Shown: in pieces, positions 22,701 through 36,200 of the stretch
How positions within the stretch are numbered: position 1 is the stretch's first letter
Layout of the letters: each line of letters opens with the position of its first letter
Source of the DNA: Prosopocoilus inquinatus
Lineage: Eukaryota; Arthropoda; Insecta; Coleoptera; Lucanidae
Assembly: GCA_036172665.1 (NCBI GenBank)
Contig: CM069876.1
Location: 50,809,001 to 50,873,000 of the forward strand
DNA length: 64,000 nucleotides
Direction of reading: 5' to 3'
Notes under the pieces: model-generated
Told to the model about the DNA's origin: nothing
The model's input: the letters and a program-made list of their open reading frames with translations, nothing else
The model's database searches: none
Program-made: the position numbers and the translations under genes

Positions 22701-25700
22701 ATAATAACACAAATTGCACGCCTCGCGGTTCGATCTAATTTTGTGGTGCAATTCGCATCTGTTTTTTTTTTTTTTTTGGTACACCACTGGAGGAAGAATT
22801 AATACATTAATTAATTATAAGTTCACAACAATTACAGAAACTGAAGCGGTCAGCCAAACTCAAAAAATCCAATTGCCTCAGATCCATTAAAAAAAATTAA
22901 AAAAAAACAAAGAATCGGGGGTAGTCAACATCGTCAGCGTAATTTTCTTGTTCGTCGTTTACTTCAAACTTGTGTTTTTTTTTTTTTGTTCATATAAACT
23001 CACCATGATCCGTGTCGGGATCCGTGTGGTAGTGGTAACCCTGCGTGACGCCCTCGTGCGAATGGGCGCGTCCCAGCCTGTGCAACCGCGCCATCTGTGC
23101 CGCCACGCTGTACGTCGGAAGCTGTCGCCTTCCGGGGCCTGCGGAATTCAATTTTTTTTTTTTTTAATAATAATCGCTTGCATCATCGGAGTGATCAGAC
23201 GCGACGCAATTGATTAAGCCGACTGACGTCGAATTTTTTTGCAGTCTCAAAAAAATCGTGTTTAATTTAATTTAATTTCAACGTGCATTATATATTACAG
23301 GGTGTTCCGGTAACGCAAGTAGCCAAACTTATACAGCGATGAAACAAAAAAAAAGAAACTAAATGAAAAATGTAAATTTATTTTATCAAAGGCACAAAGT
23401 TAACTTGCAGTTACCGGAGCACGTTTTGACATTTCAGAATTTGAATTTATATATTTAAAAAGCACATAATTCTATTTTGATTTATACAGGGTGTAATTTT
23501 TTTGAGGGGAAAAACATCAAGGGTGAGTTCCTCACGTCGAACTATGAAAAAAAGTTCCTATAAATATATCTCGGCAAGCGCATAGTTTCTGAGATACAGG
23601 GTCCGAAAGAAAATTGGGAAACTTTTTTATTATCGATTTCTCAGAAAAATTTATTCTTTATGAAAGTTCCCGCATCTTCCCAAACATAAAACACACTTGT
23701 CAAAATCTGAATATCTATCGTCGTATACCGAGGAGATCGAAATGTTTGAAATCGACGTAAGAGTAAAGTACCTTTGTTTTTGAAGATACGCGGAAATTTT
23801 ATTTGGAAAAGTTGTTCGAGAACGTTGCGAGATTTCAAATATGAAATCGTGGCTGCCTACGATGATTTTGTTATATCTCAGAAACTATGCGTTTGCGGAC
23901 CTATGTTCATATAAACTTTTTTTCATATTTCGTCGTGAGGAAGTGGCCCTTAAAGTTTGGACCCTTATTAAAGTTACACCCTGTATATTAAGTAGACCTG
24001 GGCAGTTTCCAAAAAAAAAAAAAAATGGGCGGCAAATTCAAATTCTGACGATACGGTGCGTATAATATGATAAAGACGAAACGTAAGAAGCTTCTAAGCG
24101 GTGCGGGACACAAAGCGAAACAAAAAATAAAATATAAAAAATAAAAATAAAATCGTCGAGAATCTCAAGCGGCAGAGACTGAAGAGTATCGATAGACTTA
24201 CCGATGCGGAAAGCTTGGGGTAAGGGAGGCAAAACGGCCACGGCGAGAGGACAGGGTGGCATAGCGCCAGCACGAGTTGGGTACCAGCCTATCACCACAG
24301 ATAACACCATGGTATGTACAATACATAAATACTACACAGAGGGCGGCGGCTACGCCACATTTACACTCATGCAACTACAGCTACCACAATTATCTACGTC
24401 TCAAAGATTTAAATTTCATTCCTTAAATCGGGTTTTCCTCCACGTTCGCCGGTCGCCAACTACTGCGACTCCCAAGTATCAACAACAAACGAATGGCGTT
24501 CGACATCAGTACGGCGCATGCCCGTTGATTTTGGAACACCTGCATAGGCGGTGTGTTCGTCGGTACAATGTGAGGCAACACCTGCAAGTCGGTACGTTTG
24601 TCGGTATATGATTTTAAAGAAGCCGACTGCAAAATTTTCGCTCTTTACAAAGGGGCGTGCGTTTGTATTTGTTTAAAGGGATGATTCCGATTGGCTTCAG
24701 TTGGCTCCATGTGATTCGTATTCGCATTCGATTCTTACAACGTTCGTCGCAGGACATCAGAATTCAGGCGGTGTGTTCGTCGGTGCAATGTGTTGGAACA
24801 CCTGCGAGTCGGTACGTTTGTCGATATACATATAATTTTAAAAGAAGCCGGGCGTTTTGTATTTGTTTGGAGAATTGTCTCCGATTGGCCGGTTGGATCG
24901 CATGATTTGTTCCGGTAGCATCAGCCGGGCAGGACCACCACAAGACATGTAAGTCAATCGGATGGCACAATTGATTGCTGGCGACCGGCGAACGTGGAAG
25001 AAAACCGGCCTTTACAAAACAATACACACGTGTGATTCAATAGAAATAAATTAAAAAAAAAACAATAAAATTAAAATTAAATAAAACGTACAATTGCGCG
25101 CGCGTTAGTGCTAATTGCATTCATAGTTGATTGATAACTGAACGTAATGTTTTCTTTAAACATAAAAATAAAAAAAAAAAACTGTACAATTCACTCACTC
25201 GCATAGAAAAAGTAAGACATTCCAATTTTTTCTGTATATACAGGGTGACTGTAATAGCATCCGACAAAATAAAAAAAAACCACCGAGAGAATCGCTTTTA
25301 CCGTCGTCTTCGTCGCAAAATAATTGGATTTCTATAAAACAAATTGTCCAACGTCTGGATTTAGTTTTGTGGTGCAATTCGCACTCTCTTTTTTTGCCTG
25401 ATCTGTGAATTACTCCCCTCTACCCTACCCCGCCTGCCTGTAAATCGTCTTGCAATTTTTACTGTTATGGCATTTTTATTTGCCTTAAGTAAACTGTATT
25501 GCCGGAGTTTCTATACTTAACATTGACTGTACAATCTTCTACAAGCGTCTGCAGCTGTATTTCCGGGTTTTGCACCATGAGAACTAGATCGTATGTTTAA
25601 TTAATTGGAATTTTTATAATGCAAATTGTCTTACGCCTCGATTTAGTTTTGTGGTGCAATTCGCAACCTCTTTTTTTGCCTACATCTCAGAATACTCCCT

Positions 25701-27204
25701 CCCCCCTCCCAGTCTATAAATCGTCCTACGATTTTTGCTGATTCAGCAGCATTTCTATCTACCTAAAGTAAACTCTATCGCCAGAGTTTTTATTTTTAAC
25801 ACTGACTGTACAATTATTTACAAGCGTCTGCAGCTGTGTTTCCGAGTTTTGCACCATGAGAACTAGATCGTATGTTTAATTAATTGGAATTTTTATAATG
25901 CAAATTGTCTCACGCCTCGATTTAGTTTTGTGGTGCAATTCGCAGCCTCTTTTTTTGCCTACATCTCAAAATACTCCCTCCCCCATCCCAGTCTATAAGT
26001 CGTCCTACGATTTCTGCTGATTAAGCAGCATTATTATCTGCCTAAAGTAAACTCTACCGCCAGAGTTTTTATTTTTAACACTGACTATACAATTATTTAC
26101 AAGCGTCTGCATCAGCGTTTCCGAGTTTTGCAAGAGAACCAAATTTTATGTTTAAATAATTGGATTTTTATAATAAAAATTGTCCCACGCCTCGATTTAG
26201 TTTTGTGGTGCAATTCGCAGACTGGTTTTTTTTGCCGTCCACATTTCAGAATATCCCCTCCTCACGGGACTATAAATCGTCCTACGATTTTTGCTGTTTC
26301 AGCAGCATTTCTATCTGCCTAAAGTAAACTCTATCGCCAGAGTTTTATTTTTAACACTGACTGTACAATTATTTACAAGCGTCTGCATCTGCCTTTCCGA
26401 GTTTTGCATGAGAACCACATTGTATGTTTAAATAATTGAATTTTTATAATAAAAATTGTCCCACGCCTCGATTTGGTTTTGTGGTGCAATTCGCAGACTC
26501 TTTTTTACCCACATATCGGAGTACCCTTCCCCCCAAGGGCCTATAAATCGTCCTCAGATTTTTTCTGTTCAGTTTCGGCTGCATTTTTATTTGCCTTAAG
26601 TAAACTCTATCGCCGGAGTTTCTATTTTTAACATTGACTGTACAATCATTTAAAAGCGTCTGCATCTGCGTTTCCAAATTTTGCATCAGAACCACATTGT
26701 ATGTTTAAATAATTGGATTTTTATAATACAAATTGTCCCACGCCTCGATTTAGTTTTGTGGTGCAATTCGCAAACTGGTTTTTTGCCTACATCTCAATAA
26801 TTAATTAACGTCGTTACCAAGTCGGTATATCTGCAGCATATCAAGTCACCGTTACATTAATTTTATTTCGTTTATAAAATTACCAAAAAAAAAAATCGCG
26901 GAATTGATTAGGTCACCCAAATCATATAATTCCGAATTCCGAACGAATAAATTCAACAGGCAGGACGTGTGCATCTCAAGTCACCGCCGCCGTTACGTTT
27001 GGCCGGAGGCTCGCAACATGTCATTACAGTCACCCTGTATTTTCTATAGCGATGTTGTTTTTGTTTTTATTTTTTCTTTTAGACTAAACAAAACAGACAC
27101 AACGACTACATAGTTCTTTCTACGTTTGTGTAGCAGAAACAAACAAAACAAAAAGAAAAAAAAGCGAACGCACACACGACGAAGTAACAAGTACAAAAAA
27201 GAAT

Positions 27205-27235
<31 letters not shown>

Positions 27236-30200
27236 CAAATAAAAAAAAAGATAGAGAGTGAGTGAGTGAGTGAGAGAGGAACGCATCGATTGCTACGTAC
27301 CTGGTAAAGGGGGCGGATGTCTGGGAGGACTAGGACATCGTGGTTGATAGTGGGGGCCGTCTCCAGAGCTGTTGGTGCTGTGCCCTGAATCAGAGGATGC
27401 CACCGAACCTGTACACATGCAACACATGCTCAAGAAAATCTGAATCACGTGTGTAAACATTCTCACCGTCTCACCGTGACAATAATAACAATAACAATAA
27501 TAATAAAAACGTTCGTTCGTAAAATATAAGATAGAAAAAGAGAGAGAGAGAGAGAGAAAGACACAGTAATAATAATAATAACGATAATAATAACAACAGT
27601 GGTGGTGTTGTCTCGACACCTCATAACTAAATCTAGCTATAGCTACGAGTGCATTGTCATTCTTCCAAAATTCAAAAAAAAAGAAAAAGAAATTTTGAAA
27701 AAAAAAAAAAGAGTTGGTGTACTCACCGGACGTGAGGGTTTTCCTGAGGGGTAGGTTGCTCAAGGACGTTACGCTGCTGCTTTCCGCCGACAGCGCCACC
27801 GACGGTAAGGGCGTGGGGGTGTCCGAGTGCGACCTCTCGTGCATCGCCCTCCCACCCGCCCCGCAGCTCCCGGAGCTGTGCGAGCCGTAACTCGAGTAAC
27901 TCCCGGACGCGCTGGGCGCCCTCCGCACCGCCGGACTCGCCTGTGAGTTCAGCATGAGCGTGTTGGGGGGTTGCCTCGGTTGGTGCGGTCGCGTCTTCGT
28001 CTGTTCTGAAAGAGCCAGAAGCTTTCTGACTGCTTGGGGAGAGGCAGAACCTGAAACACGTCAAGGAAATATTACTACATACAGGAGTTTGAGGGAGGGG
28101 AACGGAACGGGGGCGTTCTTGTTTTTCGTTTCGGCTTACCGAACTTGGCCGTCGTGGGTTTTCGCTCGTCGCTCGCGCTGCTCGTGCTGCTCGTCGTCGA
28201 GGGCGCGGGGGACGCGTGTCTCTTGGGCCGGGGGCCGGTTTGGCCCCCCGTCGTTCCGCTGCCGGCGGCCCCTTCGCACTCTAAGCTCATCTCGTGGAGC
28301 TTCGCCTCGTCCGTCACCACTTGGAGGTTGTTCAGGTAGGCTTTGACGCGTCGCACCATCTGGGATTCCTCGAACATCTTCTTGGGATTGGGGGCGGCCG
28401 CCGATTTCTTTCTTCGCTTTACGGTAGCTTGTCCTGCGCCCCAACATTATTTAATGTAATTGCGATAAAGAAAAAAACAAATCGAACAAATTTAGTAACG
28501 CAAACGCGCGCAGCGAGCCGGGTTTCGCAATCCACTGTTTTCAATTTTTTTTTACTAGCGCCCTCTGTTGACGGTCGCGTGAAGCAAACAAATCAAATTT
28601 ACAAAATTGATGATTAATTTGTAGATGTGTTCGTTTTACCCAGAGACCCGCTAGTTAGACTCTAGCAGAGTCAGCCATCTTGCAGCAAAAAAAGTTCCGA
28701 CAATGTCAAATTGACAATCCTTCCTAACCTTGCTTGCTCATTTTCAATGTCAAATTCAAATGATGGCGCCAAACTAGATACACTTCCATTCTTTGTGACG
28801 ATTGGCTGAAGTAAATTTCGCTGAAATATGGCGGAACCAATTAGGTTTCGTCAATTCGCCGACGAGAAAAAAAAAAAATCGAATCGTCTTCCGATTCCTT
28901 CCTTTTAGTGGCGCCAACTATTATCAGTCTCGGAAAGTAAGATAAATTTTAGTTCGGGCTTAAGCCCCGTCAACTTACAAAATTAAAAAAAAAAAAATCG
29001 CGCAGTTTCGTTCTGTAAAGAAAAATAAACCGGATCGTCTTCCGATTTTTTTTTTTTAGTTCCGCCATCTATGATCAGTCCCGGAAAACAAAATTAAAAT
29101 TCTTTCGGAATTAAGTCTCGTCAGTTTATAAAATTAAAAAAAAAAAAAATCGTGCCGTTTCGTTCTGTAAAGAAAAGAAAAAAACCGGATCGTCTTCCGA
29201 TTTCTCCTTTTTTTTTGTAGCGCCATCTGTGATCGGCCTCCTAAAACAAAATTAATGTTCGTTCGGGATTAAATCTCGAAGGAAACGTTTCGTGCGGTTT
29301 CGTTAATTCGCCGAAGAGAAAAAAAATCGAATCGCCTTCAGATTCCTTCCTTTCCTTCCATCTATGATCAGTCCCGGAAAGTAAAATTAATTCTAGTTCG
29401 AACTAAATCCGCGTCAATTTATAAAATAGAAAAAAAATCGTGCAGTTTCGTTCTGTAAAGAAAAAGAAACCGGACCGTCTTCCGATTTCTTCCTTTTAGT
29501 GGCGCCATCTATGATCAGTCCCGGAACATAAAATGTTAATTTTCGTTCGGAATTAAACCCCGTCAATTTATAAAATAAAAATAAAAAAGTGCCGTGTCGT
29601 TCTGGAAAAAAAAAACCGGTTCGTTTTCCGATTTCTTCCTTCTAGTAGCGCCATCTATGATCAGTCTCAGAAAATAAAAATTAATTTTGATTCGGAATTA
29701 AGTCTCGTCAATTTATAAAATACAAAAAATCGTAGCGTTTCGATCAGTAAAAGAGAGAGAAAAAAAAACCGGTTCGTCTTCCGATTTCTTCCTCTTTTTT
29801 TTGGTGGCGCCATCTACGATCGGTCTCGGAAAACAAAATTACTTTTCGTTCGGAATTAAATCTCGAAATCTCTTTCATTAATTCGCTGCATAAGAATAAC
29901 TCGAATCGTTTTCGGAAATTATTTTCTCTTTGGCGCCATCTATGGTCCGCCACGCGGGGAAAAACTGAATTAGAATTGTTTTCGTCTCGCCCATCTGTGA
30001 AATAAAAATTTAAGAAAATCGAATTGTTTCTGTTGTACGATACGGAAAGAAAAATCATAACGTTTACAGCTTTCTTTCTCCATTTTTAGCAGCGCCATCT
30101 GTGATCAGTCGCGTGAAATAAAATTAGTTTTCGTTCAGAATTAAGTTTCGAAGAGAAATTCTCGGGCGGTTTCATTCAATCGCCAATGGAAAGGAAAAAT

Positions 30201-33200
30201 CTAATCGTTTTCGGAATTTTTTTTTTTATCGGAGCCATCTATGGTTAGTCACGTGAAGCAAAATTGACACAGAATTACATTTAGTATAAATAAATTAATT
30301 AATTAAGTTACGTCTTGTTCACTTATGAAACAAAAGCAAAAGAAAAATCGGATAGTTTCTCGATTCTGTTTTTCTAGTGGCGCCATCCATGGTCAATCAC
30401 CGGAAACACCTCTGTTAAGTACTTCTATCGCGAATTATTTTTATTTTCAGTGCGGTAACGTCGATTTTGCAATAATGTATTCAATTCGATTATCGCCTCT
30501 TTTTTTGGTTTTTTAAACAATACCTTGTGAGTGGTGCTGCGAACTGGCGGTCGTCAACTGATTTAACGCCACCATGGCGTTACTAGCCGGCTGCCCGCCC
30601 AACTCCAACATCGTCAAGAGATCATACGGACTGCTGCACATGTTGCTGAGCCCCCGAACTTCCTTGGCGATCATGCGCAGCTTCTCGAAATTGACAAGGT
30701 TCTCGACCTTGGAGTCATTACCCAGGTGGATGAACGTCAGGTCTTTCTTTACGACGGGGTAAAAAGGAATCTGCAAAATCGACGAATACATTTTTAGGAA
30801 CTCGACGTCCGAGGGGGTGGGGTGACTTACGATGGGTGGTTGGCTTTGTTCGGCGCTCACGAGCTGGCGGTACTTGCTCATGTTCCGCGACGGATCCATG
30901 AGTTGTTGGAGGTCGCTGAAGACCCTCTGGTATTTTCCGGGCAGTTTATCCCAGCTTTGTCGCAGTCTCGACACGGCTCCGTGACCCAAGCCGCTGACGA
31001 TGGCGAACATCGAGTTGAAATTCTTACATTCTTTACACTGTCCTGAAAGGAAGAAAATAATGTATGGGCCTGCGATGTAAAAAAGAAACAATTTGTACGG
31101 TTCCGCGATGTAAAAAAGCACAATTTATATGGGCCGGCGATGTAAAAAAAATTGTATGGGCCAAGGATGTAAAAAAGAAACAATTTGTATGGACCGGCGA
31201 TGTAAAAAAGAAACAATTTGTATGGACCGGCGATGTAGAAAAAACAATTTGTATGGTCCAGCGATGTAAGATGGAATAAAACTTAAAAATCGGCTGATTT
31301 ATTTAACAGCCATGATATTTTGAATAAATTGTTAACGCCCAGAGCGAAACTTTTAGAAAACTATTTGTCATTGATAAAACCTATTTTTTGTTTTTAGTAG
31401 AACGTAGACCTATTTACCTATTCGGCAAAAAGACCCAAGGTGTTTTCGATCACTTACTTGCCACTTTGATGAATTGCTTGATGATCTTCATCCTCCGCAC
31501 CGGATTGTGTTCGCTGCACACCTCCGTGACCACCCAGAACATTTCTCGGTTCACCAACGCCGCGAACTGCTCCAGCATGGGCGTGCCGTACTTGGATTGC
31601 AACTCAAATAAGTCGTCGATGTATTCGGTCGGCTCTATTTGTCTAAATATACTAAAATCCTGCAATCACAGAATTCAAATTAACGGCATAGTTCGGCCCG
31701 CAACGATTTGTATGGGGCGGCGATGAAAGAAAAAGTAATTTGTATGGGACGGCGATGTAGAAGAAAATTGTATGGCTCCGCGATGTGAAAAAATCGATTT
31801 GTATGGATCGGCGTGGATGGACCGGCGATGTAAAAAGAATAACTTGTATGGGACGGTGATGTAAAGTAATGGTGGCTGTGGAAAAAAAACGAATCATTTG
31901 CACGGCTCATCGATGCAAAAAGAAAACAATTTGTGCGGGTCGGAGATGAAAAAATCCGATTTGTATGGTTCAGAAGCACAAAAGAAAAACAATTTGGACA
32001 GTTCGCCGACGCAAAAATAAAATTGTACGGTTGCGATACAAAAATTTGAATGGTTTGGCGATGTGAAAAAGAAATACCTCATATGGGTTGACAATTTATA
32101 TGGGTCAGTGATGTAAAAGAAAAGAAATTTGTAAAGGCGCCATGACGAAACAAAAATTTGTATGGGACGGCGATGTAAAAAAAATTGTATGTGCTGGCGA
32201 TGTAAAAAAATTTGGTTCGGCGGCGCAAAAAAGAACAATTTGTATGGGCAGGTAATGTGAACAAACAACTCGTGTGGGTCGGCGATGCAAAAAGAACAAA
32301 TTCCATGGTTCGGTGATGTGAGACGAACAATTTATATAGGTCAGCCATGCGATGCAAACAAAAAACAATTTGTATGGATCGTCGATGTAAAAAAAAATGT
32401 ATCTATGATCAAATTAGAAAAAAGTTCAGAATTACGTTTTGATGAAAAATTTTCGTACAGTTTCATTCCATTTGCTAAGGAAAGAAAAATTGAATCGCTT
32501 TCAAAAAAAAAAAAATTAATTTTCATTTTGGTTATAAAACAGAAAAAAACATCGCATCGTTTCATTCTTGGAATAAAAGCAAATAATGATAGGATCTCTC
32601 GCCGAAGTCTTTTTATTTTAGTACCGCCATCTATGGTCGGCCACGCGAAGCGTGGTATTAATTGTCGTTACGAGATAGTTTGCGTTCATTGGTCCGACAG
32701 AAAGAAAACAGAAAATCAAATCAATTCCTGATCGGCGATGCGCAAAAGCCGATTTGTATGCTCCGGAGATGCAAAGAAAAACAATTTGTAAGGTTCCGAG
32801 ATGTAAAGAAAAATTGTATGGCTCGAAGATGTGAAAAACAAAACAATTTGGCGATGTAAAAAAAAATGTATGTAAGAAAAAGGGATTTGTATGGTACGGC
32901 GACGCAGAAAAACCAAGTTACGTGGTTCAGCGACGCGAAAAAAAAATTAATTTGTATGGATCGTCGATGTATAAAAAAAATTTATATGGATCGGCGATGT
33001 ATAAAAAAAAATGTATGGCTCGACGATGTGAAAAAAAGACAATTTGGGGATGTAAAAAAAATTGTATGTAAGAAAAAGGGATTTGTATGGTACGGCGACG
33101 CAGAAAAAACAAGTTACGTGGTTCAGCGACGCGAAAAAAAAATTAATTTGTATGGATCGGCGATGTATAAAAAATATTTATATGGATCGGCGATGTATAA

Positions 33201-36200
33201 AAAAAATTGTATGGCTCGACGATGTGAAAAAAAGACAATTTGGGGATGTAAAAAAAATTGTATGTAAGAAAAAGGGATTTGTATGGTACGGCGACGCAGA
33301 AAAACCAAGTTACATGGTTCAGCGACGCGAAAAAAAATTAATTTGTATGGATCGGCGATGTATAAAAAAAATTTATATGGATCGGCGATGTACAAAAAAA
33401 AATGTATGGCTCGACGATGTGAAAAAAAGACAATTTGGGGATGTAAAAAAAATTGTATGTAAGAAAAAGGGATTTATATGGTACGGCGACGCAGAAAAAC
33501 CAAGTTACGTGGTTCAGCGACGCGAAAAAAAAATTAATTTGTATGGTTCGGCGATGTATAAAAAAATTTGTATGGATCGGCGATGTATAAAAGAAATTTG
33601 TATGGTTCGGCGATGTGCAAAAGCCAATTTGTATGGTCCGGGCATGCAAAAAAAAAAACGATTTGTATGGTTGGGACTTGTACAAAAGAAATAATGAAAG
33701 GGTTGTCAAGAAACTTACTTGTAGCGTCAGTTGTATAGCGACTTCGACGGCGTTCAACTGTAAGAAGTGCACGGCGCTCTCTCTCACCAACTCGGGCGCA
33801 AGCTCATCAGGTACTAAAGTTTCGGTAACTCCGTTCGTCTTCAGGTAATATCGGCTGCTCAGCCCGATCCTCTCGGCCAAGTTCTGCAGCTGATCGGGCA
33901 GTCGTCTCTGTTTTATCGTCTGCGTGTCCGTGACGGATACCTCGCACAGACTGAAATTGCTGCTAGGGTCGGTCATGCCGAACTCCTGCAGCGCCAGCAT
34001 CACCACCTCGTGCGCCGTCGTCTCCTTGTGCACGAGAAGGTACTTATAGCTCTGATCTGGCTTGTAAACCTACGACGAAGAGAATTTGATTTGGTACTTA
34101 AGACACGACCGACTAACTTACTTTCAGAACATGCTCGGGATAGTCCGTGCATCGTAAATCGTCGTAGCAAATCGACATCAAATCGGGATTGCTTTGGGAA
34201 TGGTACAAGTTTGTGGTGAGCGTCGCCGGGGGTGTGAAATTATCGACCTGATCTGTCCCTAATCCAACGCTAAAAGTAAATAAGAGCATTTTTTGTTTGT
34301 TTTTGGATTAAGAAGTGGGGGGCCGACTCACTTAATAATATTCTTCGGTAAAATGTTCATTTTCATTAAAGCTTTCTGCAACCGGCGTTTCGGTCCCAAG
34401 GTCATGAAGCTCGGCTTCTTCCCCCCCTCTTTCTGGGGGCTGTTGATGGTGACGGGTTGCTGACAGGGCGATTCGTGGCTCAAAATCAGATTCCCGTCGA
34501 CGCTAGACAATCGCGCCCTTGGATCCGGTTGAAGTTTGGAAATCTCCGAGACCTTCCTGCTCCGGGGCCTCGGCGAATTATCCGGGGTGTTCAGCATCTC
34601 TTTGAAATGCAAGAGGTTTGACTTGACCGTTATGCTGAGGTGCGTGGTACCGCGGAGGATCTCGAGGGCCCGACTGAAGTTCATGTGCTCGAAGCTGTGC
34701 CCGTTCACCTCCAAGATCTGGTCGCCCCGTTTCAGGCCGACGTCTTCCGCCTTGGATTTCTTGTCGACCTTCGAGATGAAGATGCCAAAGTTCCTTTCGT
34801 ACCCCCCCAGGATTTGGAAGTTGAGCGGTTCGTCGCGGTTGGACCGCGCCAGGACCACGTTTCGAATCCGCGCCTTCGCAGCGCAAGCTATGTTCAAGAG
34901 GCGAAGCTGCCCGATCATCTTTTCGTTTTCAAGGCCCTGCTCGAACGTCTCCAGGAACTCGATCATGTCCGGGTCCGTTTCGAAATCGGTGAAGTGGTTG
35001 TTGACCCAGAGCAGGACCACCCTCGTCACCCGATCGCGGATCTCCTGGTCCTTGAACCATTCCAGGAGTTGCCCGGCGACGTGCAGGGGGCTCGCGATGA
35101 AAGTCCGGTGCGTCAAAAGGAAATCCTCGACGTAAGTCGGGTCCGTCAGGCTGTTCTCTTCGATCAGTTGCTGCATCAGTCTTTCGGGGGTCCCCCTGAT
35201 AACCACGTGGCCTCGCCTGTTAATACCTTGGGTCTCCAAAGCGCCCCGCAATTCCGTCACCATCACCACTTGCCCGTCGATTTCGTGCCGTCGCGTGTTC
35301 TCCTCACCCTGGTGCTGGATTCTGGAAAAGCAAAAGAAGGGGTTGGAGCCCGGGGGGTGTGGAAGAGTGTGGAGGGGGAATCACCTAACCTGTAATAATC
35401 GGATTGCGTTATGCAAACGAACTGGCAATCGTCGCATTTCGTCCTCATCACCCCCTTGTGGTACAGCCGGTCCATCGTCGGTAGGATCCCGAAAGCATCC
35501 CCCACGGATAGGATTTGAGTTTCTTCGTTGGAGATGACGACTTCCACGCAGCCGTTCACCAAAACCGACCAGGAATCCAGCTCTTCGCCGTCGTTCATCA
35601 CCACGGTCCCCGCTTTCTCGACGACCGCGAAAACCATGGCTTGGCACAGCTCCCTCCGCACCGCCAAGGTCATGTTGGTGAAGGCTTTCAGATGCTGGGT
35701 GAATTCCAGGAGGGTTTCGACGTCGTCCTCCGTGCGTTCGGTGGACTCTTTTTCTAAGCAGTCTCTTACTCTATCTCGTACCGTCAGGTTCTACACACAC
35801 AAAAACTTTTCGTAGATTGTAGATTAACCTCAAAACCGTAAAATTCGTATATGCGATATATACGTTGTTTCTGGTGGTCTTCACCATCATCATCATCGTG
35901 AAATGGTGGCGGCGCTCAATGATTATCTTGATGGTTTTCAATTATTTACTTACGTCCATGCTGTCGGCGATGTCGTCGTCTTCGTCGCTGTCGACGATGC
36001 TCTCGACTAGTCCGGTCAGGTCGAGCTCGTCGCCGTCGAGTTCCGAGTGCGTGGAGGCCATGGTGTCGGAGCCGCTGTAAGCGGAGCTGGTGTCCGATGA
36101 GTGGGAGCCCCGACTGCACTTGTGATATAAGCTAGGCCGGCCCAGAGTCTGGCCGAAGGTGTTCTCGTCGAACATGTTGATGTTGCGATGCTGAGGCGGG

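Noticed and set aside
27412..27720. Open frame linking RapGEF exons 11 and 12
   Set aside because: It contains low-complexity Phe/Tyr-rich sequence and is cleanly bounded by a donor (TCCG|GTGAGT) and an acceptor (GTGTACAG), so it is intron 11.
33062..33694. 210-codon open frame on + (and similar ones on both strands at 31.0-34.0 kb)
   Set aside because: It is a translation of the ~40-base minisatellite whose units happen to keep frame, and lies inside RapGEF intron 6.
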